Source of the DNA: Promicromonospora umidemergens
GTDB lineage: Bacteria > Actinomycetota > Actinomycetes > Actinomycetales > Cellulomonadaceae
Length of the DNA: 64,000 nt
Direction: 5' to 3'
Assembly: GCF_024171995.1 (NCBI RefSeq)
Contig: NZ_JAMTCT010000005.1
Location: 62,001-126,000 of the forward strand
The notes beneath the pieces are model-generated. The model was given only the letters and a program-made list of their open reading frames with translations. It was not told the DNA's origin and ran no database searches. Below, piece by piece: positions 25,536 through 34,213 of the stretch. Made by a program: the position numbers and the translations under genes. How positions within the stretch are numbered: the first letter of the stretch is position 1; the number at the start of each line of letters is the position of its first letter.

Positions 25536-27458
25536 GTGCACTACCCCCGAGACCCTTGCCTCGTCCCAAAGCCTGCGTCGACGCAGGTGCGGGGCGGCTC
25601 GGTGATGATCGAGGACGGCGCGCGGGTCATGAGCGACCCCGCGCTGCGGCCTGCCGCGCGCTGGTGGCGCCGCGTCACGGAGGAGGCTTTCGGCCTTGAC
25701 CTGGTGCCATCGGTCGCCGACGAGGTCGCAGACAAGGGCGCCGACCCTCGGACGGGCTCAGGACAGGGCGTCGTCTTCGCCCTCGCTGCCGACCTGTCGG
25801 TCGGGGGCTACCGGATCGATGTGCGCCCGGCAGCGTCGGACAGCGCGGAGCCCGCCGGCGCGGTGTCGGGCACCGTGCACGTCGAGGCCGCGGACCTCGC
25901 CGGTGCGCATGCCGCCGCGCAGACCCTGCGCCAGCTCGCCGGACCGGTGGCCTACCGCCGCGCGGCCGCGGCCTTCCGCGGCCCGGCGGGCGGTCGGCCC
26001 GGTGCACCGGGGCCTGCCCCGTCAGGTGGCTCGTTCGAGCTCCCGGCAGTGCGCATCGAGGACCACCCCCGCTTCGAGTGGCGCGGCGTGCTGCTCGACG
26101 TCGCACGCCATTTCCTGCCCAAGCACGACGTGCTCCGGTTCATCGACCTCGCAGCCGCCCACCGGCTGAACGTGCTGCAGCTGCACCTCACCGACGACCA
26201 GGGCTGGCGCATGCAGGTCAACCGCTACCCGGAGCTGACCAGGACCGGCGCGTGGCGCCGTGAGTCGACGGTCGGCACTTGGCGCACCGGCTCGCGGGAC
26301 GGCCGCCCGCACGGCGGGTTCTACACGCAGGACGACCTGCGCGAGATCGTGGCCTTCGCCCGCGACCGGGACATCACCGTGGTCCCGGAGATCGACGTCC
26401 CTGGCCACGTCGAGGCGGCCGTCGCCGCCTACCCGGAGCTCGGGACGCGCAAGGACCGCAGCGGGGTCCGCACCACGTGGGGCATCAGCCAGGACGTGCT
26501 CGACCCGTCCGAGGGGTCCCTCGCGTTCTTCCGCCACGTGCTGGACGAGGTCTTCGACGTCTTCGACACGCCATGGATCGGCCTCGGCGGCGACGAGGTG
26601 CCGCCCACCCTGTGGCGCGGGTCGCCCCACATCGTCGAGCGCGCCAGGTCGCTGGGGCTGGTCGGCGCGGACCCCTCGACCCCGGACGTGGCGCAGCTGC
26701 ACGGCTGGTTCGTCGCCCGCCTCGCGGAGCACGTGTCCGACGCCGGCCGCCGTGCCGTGGTCTGGGACGAGGCGATGTCGCCCATGCTGCCGCGCGACGC
26801 GATAGTCACGTCCTGGCGCGGCTACGCCCAGGGTGCGGCCGCGCTCGAGTCCGGGTACGACGTCGTCATGGCACCAGAGCAGGCCGTCTACCTCGACCAC
26901 CGCGCCGGTGAGCATCCGGCGGAGCCGATCCCGGTCGGCTTCCTCCGCACGGTCGAGGACGTCCTGTCCTTCGAGCCCCTCCCGGCCTCGTTGAGTGCTG
27001 GCGACCTGCCGGGTCAGCGGGCCTCGACGCAACGGACAGCCGGCACGCGACGAGGACCCGGGCGTCTGCTCGGCACGCAGGCGCAGGTCTGGACCGAGCA
27101 CCTCGACAGCGCGCGGCGCGTCGACTACGCGACCTTTCCCCGGCTGGCGGCCTTCGCGGAGGTCGCCTGGTCGCAGCAGGCCGACCGGGCACCGGGGTCC
27201 GCGGCATCGAGGGAGTTCCTGGACCGCCTGGAGCGGCAGCACCTGCCGCGCCTCGACGCGTACGGCGTCGAGTACCGGCCGCTCGCCGGGCCGCACCCGT
27301 GGCAGACCCGCCCCGGCGTCGACGGCTACCCCCGAGACCTGGCGGCGGAGACCGCCGTCGGCGGCTGGGCAGGGATCGGCGGCTGGCGCGAGGACGGCGG
27401 CGTCGAGAACCGGCCCACCGAAGCCCCCGACACCGAGACCTCGGAGAGTGACGCATGA
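25536..27458 (+). CDS. GH20 beta-N-acetylhexosaminidase
   Basis: Removes terminal GlcNAc or GalNAc from chitin oligomers or other glycoconjugates. The 640 aa have a GH20b-type N-domain (about 1-165) and the catalytic barrel (about 170-560): WRGVLLDVARHFLP, LQLHLTDDQGWR, VVPEIDVPGH and the catalytic pair Asp353-Glu354 in GLGGDEVP. There is no signal peptide, so the enzyme should be cytosolic and act on imported oligosaccharides. The GTG start has a -10 and no ribosome binding site. It overlaps the deacylase gene by 4 bp. The last 60 residues are acidic and poorly conserved. Confidence 0.94.
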   Translation: MHYPRDPCLVPKPASTQVRGGSVMIEDGARVMSDPALRPAARWWRRVTEEAFGLDLVPSVADEVADKGADPRTGSGQGVVFALAADLSVGGYRIDVRPAASDSAEPAGAVSGTVHVEAADLAGAHAAAQTLRQLAGPVAYRRAAAAFRGPAGGRPGAPGPAPSGGSFELPAVRIEDHPRFEWRGVLLDVARHFLPKHDVLRFIDLAAAHRLNVLQLHLTDDQGWRMQVNRYPELTRTGAWRRESTVGTWRTGSRDGRPHGGFYTQDDLREIVAFARDRDITVVPEIDVPGHVEAAVAAYPELGTRKDRSGVRTTWGISQDVLDPSEGSLAFFRHVLDEVFDVFDTPWIGLGGDEVPPTLWRGSPHIVERARSLGLVGADPSTPDVAQLHGWFVARLAEHVSDAGRRAVVWDEAMSPMLPRDAIVTSWRGYAQGAAALESGYDVVMAPEQAVYLDHRAGEHPAEPIPVGFLRTVEDVLSFEPLPASLSAGDLPGQRASTQRTAGTRRGPGRLLGTQAQVWTEHLDSARRVDYATFPRLAAFAEVAWSQQADRAPGSAASREFLDRLERQHLPRLDAYGVEYRPLAGPHPWQTRPGVDGYPRDLAAETAVGGWAGIGGWREDGGVENRPTEAPDTETSESDA

Positions 27459-29050
27459 CCGGCACGATCCTGATCCGCGGCGCCCGGGTGCCGCAGCCTG
27501 ACGGCACCGTGTCCGAGCCGGTGGACCTGCACGTCGCGCGCGGCAGGCTCGCCGCGATCACCAGCCCGGGTACGCGCCCCGCCGTCGGGCAGGACGTCCT
27601 CGAGCGCGACGTCCGGACGCTCGACGCGCATGGCCGGGTGGCGATGCCAGGGTTCGTGGACGCGCACACGCACGCGGAGGCCGCCGTCTTCGAGCCGGAG
27701 GTGCAGCTCGCCATGCTGCGCCAGGGCATCACCACGGTAGTGACGGGGCAGGACGGCGTCTCGTTCGCCCCGGGCGACCGCGCGACCTACGACTGGGCGA
27801 GCACGTACTTCGCCGCCATCAACGGGGTGCACCCCACGTTCGACGGCGGGTCCGTCGGTGATCTGCTGGGCACGTACCACCGCACCGTCCCGGTGAACGT
27901 CGCGTACCTCGCCCCGCACGGCACCCTGCGCTACCGGGTGCTCGGAGCCGCGCAGCGCCCGGCGTCCGACGACGAGGTGGCCGCGATGGTGGGCCTGCTG
28001 GAGCAGGCCCTGGACGACGGCGCCTGCGGGTTCTCGACCGGTCTCGAGTACGTGCCCGCCGCCTATGCCGACGAGCGCGAGCTCGTGGCGCTCGCGAAGG
28101 TGGCGGCCGCGCGAGGGCTGCCGCACGTGAGCCACATGCGCGGGTACGAGGACCGGGGCGTCGCCGGACTCGACGAGCTGGTGCGGATCGCCCGCGCGTC
28201 CGGCGTCGCGACGCACGTGTCCCACCTGCACGGCCCCGCGGACGAGCTCCTGGAACGCGTCGGGGCGGCGCGCGCCGGGGGGCTCGACGTCACCTACGAC
28301 TCCTACCCGTACCTGCGCGGATGTTCCATCCTGTCGATGGTCGCCCTGCCGACGTGGCTGCCGCTGGCCGACGCCGCCGCGACCGTCGAGGCCCTGCGCG
28401 ACCCCGCGACGGCTGCTCGGCTGGGCGAACACTTCGCCGGCCTGACCGACCTCTGGCCCCGCATCACGTTCGCGTCCGTCCCCGGCCTGGAGTGGGCGGA
28501 GGGCATGACCCTGCCCGACGTCGCCGCGCGGCTCGGGCGCTCGGCCCCCGACACGGTGATCGAGGTGCTCACGACGACCGCGCTGCGTGCGAGCTGCGTG
28601 TTCGCGCAGCCGCCGACGAACTCGGCCGGGTCCGTCCACGCGCTGGCCGGGTACGAGGCGCACCTGGCGGGCTCGGACGCCATCTACTGGGGCGGACGGC
28701 CGCACCCGCGCGGCTGGGGCGCCTTCGCCCGGCTGCTCGACGAGCACGTGCGGCGTGGGTCGTGGACCTGGTGGGACGCGGCCGAGCACCTGTCGGCCCG
28801 TGCCGCGCGCCGGTTCGCCCTGGCGGGCCGCGGGGAGATCGTGCCGGGTGGCGTCGCCGACATCGCGCTCGTCGACCCCGGCCAGGTCCGCTCCGATGCG
28901 ACCTACGAGGAGCCACGCACACCGGCGACGGGCATCGAGGACGTGCTCGTCGGCGGGGTGCCGGTGCTGGCGGCGGGCAGGCTCACCGGTGCGACGCCGG
29001 GCCGGGGCCTGCGGCCGGCGGCACGCCCCGCGCTCTCCTTCGAGACCTAA
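27455..29050 (+). CDS. N-acyl-D-amino-acid deacylase family amidohydrolase
   Basis: A 531-aa zinc amidohydrolase of the D-aminoacylase branch, which releases D-amino acids from N-acyl-D-amino acids. Visible are the metal motif GFVDAHTHAE, GITTVVTGQDG, CGFSTGLEYVP, the HVSHMRGYEDRG and ATHVSHLHG ligand blocks and a C-terminal GEIVPGGVADIALVDP returning to the beta-sandwich. It is coupled to the GH20 gene (ATGA). Its stop codon lies inside the long inverted repeat at 29,039. The exact acyl group and amino acid are open. Confidence 0.88.
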   Translation: MTGTILIRGARVPQPDGTVSEPVDLHVARGRLAAITSPGTRPAVGQDVLERDVRTLDAHGRVAMPGFVDAHTHAEAAVFEPEVQLAMLRQGITTVVTGQDGVSFAPGDRATYDWASTYFAAINGVHPTFDGGSVGDLLGTYHRTVPVNVAYLAPHGTLRYRVLGAAQRPASDDEVAAMVGLLEQALDDGACGFSTGLEYVPAAYADERELVALAKVAAARGLPHVSHMRGYEDRGVAGLDELVRIARASGVATHVSHLHGPADELLERVGAARAGGLDVTYDSYPYLRGCSILSMVALPTWLPLADAAATVEALRDPATAARLGEHFAGLTDLWPRITFASVPGLEWAEGMTLPDVAARLGRSAPDTVIEVLTTTALRASCVFAQPPTNSAGSVHALAGYEAHLAGSDAIYWGGRPHPRGWGAFARLLDEHVRRGSWTWWDAAEHLSARAARRFALAGRGEIVPGGVADIALVDPGQVRSDATYEEPRTPATGIEDVLVGGVPVLAAGRLTGATPGRGLRPAARPALSFET

Positions 29051-29098
29051 GTTTCTTCGCTTTCCGGGGCCGGAAAGCGAAGAAACTTAGGTCTCGAA
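29039..29098. terminator. Perfect 29-bp inverted repeat (terminator or decoupling hairpin)
   Basis: Arms 29039-29067 and 29070-29098 are exact complements around GG. The stem takes in the last codons and TAA of the deacylase gene. No U-tract follows, and genes on both sides run the same way. A stem of this length is unusual for a terminator. Confidence 0.85.
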
Positions 29099-29157
29099 GA
29101 GGAGAGAGCAGCGGGCGACACGTGCGTAGGAGGCCGGGGACACGGCAGGATGTGGGT

Positions 29158-30375
29158 GTGCTGCGCATCGACGACCCCACGTTCACCTGGCCCCTGCTGA
29201 CCCTCGACGAGGCGGCGCTGGACCACAACATCGCGACCGTGGCTCGCGTGCTGGCCGAGGGCGGGGTGGAGCACGCGCCGCACGTGAAGACGCACATGTC
29301 CCGCGAGATCTGGCAGCGGCAGGCCGCTGTCGGGTCGTGGGGCGCCACCGTCGCGACACCCGCGCAGCTCCGCACGATGCTCGGCTGGGGCGTCCCGGGC
29401 GCCGGACGCCGTGCCTTCCTCGCCAACGAGCTGGTCGACCCCCGCGACGTCGCCTGGCTGCGCGCGGCACTCACCGACGGCACCGCCGGCCGGGCCGCCG
29501 ACGAGGTCTGGGTGTATGTGGACTCCGTCCGGGGGATCGACCTGCTCGCCGCGGGTTTCGCCGACGCCGCGCCCGAGGACGCCGCACGGCTGGGCGTGCT
29601 CGTGGAGCTCGGTGTGCCCGGGGGCCGCACCGGGGTGCGCACGGTGCCCGACGCGGTGACCCTCGCGGGCCGGGTGCACGACGCCGGCCTGCGGCTGGTC
29701 GGCGTCGCCGGCTACGAGGGGCCGGTGGCGGGCGGCACCAGCTCCGACGAGCTGGCCGCCGTCGGCCGGTGGTGCGACCAGCTGCGCGAGGTCGCCGCCG
29801 GGATCGCGGGGCTCGTGGCGGGGCCGGTCGTGCTGAGCGCGGGCGGCAGCGCCTTCGCCGACGTCGTCACCCGGCGCCTCGCGGTACCGGTCCAGGACGC
29901 GGCGGGCGAGACCGTGCCGACCCGAGCGGTCGTGCGGTCCGGCGCGTACGTGACCCACGACCACGGGCACTACCTGCGCACCGACCCGTGGACGCGGCTG
30001 GGTGCGCCGGCGCTGCGCCCCGCGATCACGGTCTGGGCCTCCGTGCTGTCCGCGCCGGAGCCCGGGCTCGTCATCTGCGGCATGGGACGCAGGGACGTGT
30101 CGTTCGACATCGACCTGCCGACGCCGCTCGTCGCGCGCGCCGTCGACGCGGCGGGCCGCCTCGGCGAGGCCCGTGAGCTGACCGGCGTGCGCGTGACCGC
30201 GCTCAACGACCAGCACGCCTACCTCGCCGTCGAGCCGGTGAGCGAGGGGGCGCTCCGGCCGGGCGACGTCATCGGGTTCGGCATCTCGCACCCGTGCACC
30301 ACGTTCGACAAGTACCGCACCGCCCTGGTGACCCGCGGCGACGAGGTCGCCGAGCAGGTCACGCTCGACTTCTGA
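29158..30375 (+). CDS. PLP-dependent D-amino-acid enzyme (DSD1/D-threonine-aldolase-like)
   Basis: A 405-aa fold-type III PLP protein of the alanine racemase N-domain/DSD1 group, which includes metal-activated D-serine dehydratases and D-threonine aldolases. The PLP lysine is in HAPHVKTHMS (about residue 45), VRSGAYVTHDHGHY lies in the cofactor/metal region, and the C-terminal metal ligands appear as GFGISHPCTTFD. The GTG at 29158 is chosen because AGGA lies 7 nt upstream. The neighbours, an N-acyl-D-amino-acid deacylase and RidA, support a deaminating or cleaving role on D-amino acids. Confidence 0.85.
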   Translation: MLRIDDPTFTWPLLTLDEAALDHNIATVARVLAEGGVEHAPHVKTHMSREIWQRQAAVGSWGATVATPAQLRTMLGWGVPGAGRRAFLANELVDPRDVAWLRAALTDGTAGRAADEVWVYVDSVRGIDLLAAGFADAAPEDAARLGVLVELGVPGGRTGVRTVPDAVTLAGRVHDAGLRLVGVAGYEGPVAGGTSSDELAAVGRWCDQLREVAAGIAGLVAGPVVLSAGGSAFADVVTRRLAVPVQDAAGETVPTRAVVRSGAYVTHDHGHYLRTDPWTRLGAPALRPAITVWASVLSAPEPGLVICGMGRRDVSFDIDLPTPLVARAVDAAGRLGEARELTGVRVTALNDQHAYLAVEPVSEGALRPGDVIGFGISHPCTTFDKYRTALVTRGDEVAEQVTLDF

Positions 30376-30442
30376 GCCGGCAGACCCACCTGACGTACCC
30401 GACGTACCTGACCCACCGCACGACCCGAGCAAGGAGAACCCG

Positions 30443-30847
30443 ATGACCGCGAAGACCGCCATCTCCACCCCGGACGCCCCGGCGCCCGCGCACACGTTCC
30501 ACCAGGGCGTACGCAAGGGGCCGTTCGTCCAGGTCTCCGGGCAGGGCCCCACGGACCCGGCGACGGGGGAGTACGTGCACCTCGGCGACGTCGCCGCGCA
30601 GACCACGCGCACGCTGGAGAACGTGCGGGCGATCGTCGAGGCCGGCGGCGCGATGTTCGACGACGTCGTGATGCTGCGCGTCTACCTGCTCGAGCGCGAG
30701 GACTTCGCGCCGATGAACGAGGCCTACGGCGAGTTCGTGACGAAGCACTGCCCGAGCGGCGTGCTGCCGAGCCGGACCACCGTGTTCGTGGGTCTGCCGC
30801 GCGAGGAGATGCTGGTCGAGATCGACGCGCTGGCGATCACCGACTGA
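30443..30847 (+). CDS. RidA-family enamine/imine deaminase
   Basis: A 134-aa trimeric Rid protein that hydrolyses reactive 2-aminoacrylate-type enamines released by PLP dehydratases. The conserved core is GPFVQVSGQGPTDPATGEY, AQTTRTLENVRAIVEAGG, VMLRVYLLERED and LPSRTTVFVGLP, with the carboxylate-binding Arg in LPSRTT. The ATG follows AAGGAG. It lies 67 bp after the DSD1-like gene, which would produce such enamines. Confidence 0.92.
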   Translation: MTAKTAISTPDAPAPAHTFHQGVRKGPFVQVSGQGPTDPATGEYVHLGDVAAQTTRTLENVRAIVEAGGAMFDDVVMLRVYLLEREDFAPMNEAYGEFVTKHCPSGVLPSRTTVFVGLPREEMLVEIDALAITD

Positions 30848-30881
30848 GTGCGGCCGGCGGGCTTGACCCCGCCCCTACGTG

Positions 30882-32150
30882 ATGGTTCTGACTGTCTCCA
30901 TGAGGCTCATTCCCGTCGCGTACCTGTCGTCCTACCTGCTCTCGCTGCTGGGGAACTCCATCGCGGGAGTCGCGTTCCCGCTGATCGTCCTCCAGATCAC
31001 CGGGAGCGCCCTTGGCGCCGGCACGGTGGCCGCGGCGACCGCCGTGCCCGCCGTGCTCGCCGGCCTGGTCATGGGCGTCGTGATCGACCGGATCAATCGC
31101 CGCACCTCGTCCGTCGTCACGGACCTGGTGTCGGCGGTCTCGGTGGCCGCGCTGCCCGTCGTCGACATGGTCTCTGGCCTGAGCCTTGGCTGGTTCATCC
31201 TGTTCGGGATCATCGGGTCGCTCGGCGACGTGCCTGGAATGACGGCTCGTGATGCCCTGCTGCCCGCGATCGTGCGCCACGGCGGGATCAGCTCCGAACG
31301 GCTGGTCGGCATCAGGGAGGGGCTCGGTGCGGTCGCGCTGCTGCTGGGTCCGGCGGTGGCCGGAACCCTGATGGTGCTCTTCGACGGCTCGACCGTCCTG
31401 TGGATCACGGCGGCGACCTCGCTGCTCGCTGCCCTGCTGACCCTGTTGATCCCGCACCGGGTGGGAGAGGTCGTCGTCGAACGTGACCTCGTCCCGCCGG
31501 GCAGCGGCTGGGCGCAGCTCCGCGACGGCTGGCAGGTGCTGCTGCGCAGCCCGTTCCTGATCGCCACGACGGCGCTCACCGTGGTCTCGGTGCTGGTCCT
31601 GGCCTCGTTGCAAGGCCTGGTCCTGCCGGTCTGGTTCACCCAGATCGACCAGCCAGGGATGCTGGGCTTCGTCCTGACCGCCCTCGCCGCCGGGATGCTC
31701 GTTGGTGCCGGGGTCTATGCGGGCGCCGGTGCGCGCGGGGCACGCAGGACCTGGTTCCTCACCGGGCTCGTCGGGACGACGGTCGGGTTCGGTGTCGTCG
31801 CCACGCTGTCCTCGGTGTGGGTGGTCCTCGCGGGTGCCTTCGTGGTCGGGCTCTCCAGCGGGCTGTTCGGCAGCCTGATGGGGGTGCTCATGATCGAGCG
31901 CATCCCCGAGCGGATGCGCGGACGGATCATGGGCACGCAGAATGCGGTCATGACTGCCGCTCCGCCGGTCGGGCTGCTTGCCGCCGCCGTGCTGACCGAG
32001 TACATCAGCGTCGAGGTCGCGGCGATCGCGCTGGCCGGCGTCTGGCTGATCGCCGTCGCCGTCGGCCTGTTCGCGCGGTCTCTGCGCCACCTGGAACCGG
32101 AGCCTGCGGCGACGACGGACGACGCGAAGGTGGGGGCGGCACGTGCGTAG
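30882..32150 (+). CDS. MFS transporter
   Basis: A 12-helix major facilitator of 422 aa. The motif between helices 2 and 3, GVVIDRINRRTSSVVTD, matches the MFS loop motif of the drug/siderophore exporter group, and a central cytosolic loop carries PHRVGEVVVERDL. The substrate is unknown. Start choices are GTG 30879, ATG 30882 or ATG 30900, with no clear ribosome binding site. The 3' end overlaps the MerR gene by 8 bp, so the pair forms one unit. Confidence 0.88.
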   Translation: MVLTVSMRLIPVAYLSSYLLSLLGNSIAGVAFPLIVLQITGSALGAGTVAAATAVPAVLAGLVMGVVIDRINRRTSSVVTDLVSAVSVAALPVVDMVSGLSLGWFILFGIIGSLGDVPGMTARDALLPAIVRHGGISSERLVGIREGLGAVALLLGPAVAGTLMVLFDGSTVLWITAATSLLAALLTLLIPHRVGEVVVERDLVPPGSGWAQLRDGWQVLLRSPFLIATTALTVVSVLVLASLQGLVLPVWFTQIDQPGMLGFVLTALAAGMLVGAGVYAGAGARGARRTWFLTGLVGTTVGFGVVATLSSVWVVLAGAFVVGLSSGLFGSLMGVLMIERIPERMRGRIMGTQNAVMTAAPPVGLLAAAVLTEYISVEVAAIALAGVWLIAVAVGLFARSLRHLEPEPAATTDDAKVGAARA

Positions 32151-32889
32151 CGGCGAGCTGGCCCGCCTCGCCGGAGTCACGGTGCGGGCGCTGCGCCACT
32201 ACCACGAGGTGGGGGTGCTCGCCGAGCCCCGGCGAGACAGCAACGACTACCGCGACTACGACCTGCACGACCTCGTCCGGCTCCTGCGCATCAAGCGTCT
32301 CGCGGCCGTCGGCATACCGCTCGAACGGATGCCGGACCTGCTCGACGACGCGCCCGGCGACACAGGGGCTCTCCTGGACGAGCTGGACGCGGAGCTGGCC
32401 GGGCAGATCGACCGGCTGACCAGCCAGCGGGCACTGATCGCCCACCTGCGTGAGCACCGTGTCGCGCCGGACCTCCCGCCGGAGCTGGCACCGTTCGTCG
32501 CCATGTTCGCGGCAGCCGACCTCCCGCCGGAGCTGATGCGGTTCGACCGGGACCAGACAGTGCTCCTGGCCCACCTGGTCGGTGAGGCGGCGATGCCGCA
32601 CCTGACTCGCTTCTACCGACGGATCAGCGATCCCACGATGGTCCCGCTCGTCAGCGCCGTCGTCGGACGGTTCAGCCGGCTGGGCGCTGACAGCACCGAC
32701 CAGGAGATCTCGTCCGTCGTCGACAGCTTCACGACGACGTTCCACGGGCTGGTCACCGAGTTCGCGGAGCAGGACCTGCTCGACCTCGGCAGCTCCGCCG
32801 ATCTCGTCAGCGAGCACACGGCGGACCTGCTCAACGAACAGCAGCTGCAGGCGCTCGCGCAGATCGAGGCCCGGTTCGCCGCTCCGTAG
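32143..32889 (+). CDS. MerR-family regulator
   Basis: 248 aa. The N-terminal winged helix (SGELARLAGVTVRALRHYHE, VLAEPRRDSNDYRDYDLHDL) is followed by a dimer helix and a C-terminal helical domain of about 130 residues, possibly ligand binding. No conserved metal cysteines are present. It is translationally coupled to the MFS gene upstream and most likely controls it, though MerR proteins usually act on a divergent or own promoter. Confidence 0.9.
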   Translation: MRSGELARLAGVTVRALRHYHEVGVLAEPRRDSNDYRDYDLHDLVRLLRIKRLAAVGIPLERMPDLLDDAPGDTGALLDELDAELAGQIDRLTSQRALIAHLREHRVAPDLPPELAPFVAMFAAADLPPELMRFDRDQTVLLAHLVGEAAMPHLTRFYRRISDPTMVPLVSAVVGRFSRLGADSTDQEISSVVDSFTTTFHGLVTEFAEQDLLDLGSSADLVSEHTADLLNEQQLQALAQIEARFAAP

Positions 32890-32922
32890 GACGAAGGGTC
32901 GGTGAGCCGCCCGAGCTCGAGG

Positions 32923-33870
32923 TCAGGGCTCGACGGGCTCCGGCTCGGCGGTGACCGGCGCCGGTCCGTCGGGCTCGCCCTTGGCGAGCTGCCTGCGCAC
33001 GCCGACCACCACGAGCAGCACCAGCCCGCCCAGCGCGAGCCACGGGATGATCGCCCCGAGCACCAGGACTACCACGTTGAACGTCTTGACCAGGGCGCTC
33101 CAGCCCGCGGACAGGCCACCGAGGAAGCCGCCCGGCTGGGCCTGGGCCGCCGGGGTGCCCTCCGCGACGATCTCGACGTTCAGCGTGGACATCGCGACCT
33201 CGTCCGAGAGCCGGCTGCGCTCGGAGACCCGGGAGTCCAGCTCGGCCTGCCGCGTCGCGAGCTCCGCCTCGATCTCGATGAGGTCTGCGGTGCGGTCCGC
33301 GTCCGCCAGGAGCTCGCGCAGCCGGTCGGTCGAGGTACGCAGCGCGGCGATCCGGGCGTCGAGGTCCTGTGCGGTGCCGGTGACGTCCACCGTCTCGACA
33401 TGGCGGTCGCGCACCTCGCCGAGCTTGTCGAGTGCGTCCAGCGTGGCCGAGACCCGGTCGGCGGGGATACGGAGCGTCATCGACGCGCTGCCGGGCTCGT
33501 CGTCGGTCCCGGCCCGCTCGTCGCGCGCCTCCACCCTGCCACCGGCTGTCTCGACGAGGTCCGCGATCTGCTCCGCCGCCTCGAACGGGTCCTCGACGGC
33601 GAGCGTCGCGTCGCCCGTGGTGATGAGCTCCCGGTTGATCGCTTCCTCAGGAGCCTCTGCGAGGCCGACGGCGCCCGCCGCGCCGGTGACCGCGTCCTCG
33701 GCCGAGCCCGGTGCTACCGCCTCGCTGCGCGCGCCGTCGCGGTCGTTGGCCGCCTCCGCCCCGCTGCCGGAATCGCTCGCGCCGCCCCCGGAACAGGCCG
33801 CGAGGGTGACCGCGAGGGTCGCCCCGACGGCCGCTGCCAGGAGATGACGGGCGAGTCGGCGAGCGGGCAT
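32923..33870 (-). CDS. DUF4349-domain lipoprotein
   Basis: A 315-aa membrane-anchored protein. The signal peptide ends in the lipobox LAAC (Cys near residue 27). The DUF4349 region follows (RELITTGDATLAVEDPFEAA, GRVEARDE, SMTLRIPADRV), then a coiled coil (about 175-235) and a C-terminal transmembrane helix (about 265-292) before a short Pro/Glu tail. Function is unknown. I chose the ATG at 33870 because AGGGGGG stands 8 nt upstream, and the in-frame ATG at 33906 has none. Confidence 0.88.
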   Translation of the reverse strand: MPARRLARHLLAAAVGATLAVTLAACSGGGASDSGSGAEAANDRDGARSEAVAPGSAEDAVTGAAGAVGLAEAPEEAINRELITTGDATLAVEDPFEAAEQIADLVETAGGRVEARDERAGTDDEPGSASMTLRIPADRVSATLDALDKLGEVRDRHVETVDVTGTAQDLDARIAALRTSTDRLRELLADADRTADLIEIEAELATRQAELDSRVSERSRLSDEVAMSTLNVEIVAEGTPAAQAQPGGFLGGLSAGWSALVKTFNVVVLVLGAIIPWLALGGLVLLVVVGVRRQLAKGEPDGPAPVTAEPEPVEP

Positions 33871-34213
33871 GCCCACGTCCCCCCTGGCTGACCGGATGCG
33901 CTTCATGGGACGAGCGTATGAGGCCGACAGTGCAGGAACCGACCCCACCTGAGAACTGTGATCCCTTTGTGAACTTGCGGGCCCGGTGACCCGATTTTTC
34001 ATCGGTTTTGCGCTGTTTTTGATCACGCTGCGGTCACGCTGTGCCGATAACGCCAAGGTGGGGCAGTCTCGGGTTCGTCAGGTACGTGAAGTAATCCGAA
34101 GACGGCGGCAGAGCGCGTTCGTCGCCCGGCGCAGCGTGAGCCACGTAACAGTCTTGTTACGGGTCAATCCGGGCGATAGACAGGGACTCTGTTAAGGAGG
34201 TCTACTAACAAAC
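33871..34213. other. Divergent promoter region between the lipoprotein and ROK genes
   Basis: 343 bp with no gene. The right half holds the ROK promoter and palindrome described separately. The left half should hold the lipoprotein promoter, which I could not place. Confidence 0.5.
34144..34182 (+). promoter_or_regulatory. Promoter and overlapping operator of the nag-type operon
   Basis: A -35 TTGTTA (34154-34159) and a -10 TAGACA (34177-34182) stand at the ideal 17-bp spacing. The palindrome CGTAACA-N4-TGTTACG (34144-34161) covers the -35. A second TGTTA/TAACA pair flanks the ribosome binding site. The layout indicates autorepression, most simply by the ROK protein it precedes. Confidence 0.7.

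Noticed and set aside
27059-27070. Frameshift in GH20 at the Arg/Gly-rich loop
   Set aside because: The frame continues into GTQAQVWTEHLDSARRVDYA, a conserved GH20 segment, so the loop is an in-frame insertion.
30443-30847. Chorismate mutase or endoribonuclease annotation for the Rid protein
   Set aside because: The conserved substrate Arg and cluster context fit enamine deaminase, so the older YjgF-style names are not used.
34144-34182. Riboswitch upstream of the ROK gene
   Set aside because: The predicted leader is about 25 nt, too short for an aptamer. The palindrome is at DNA level over the -35.
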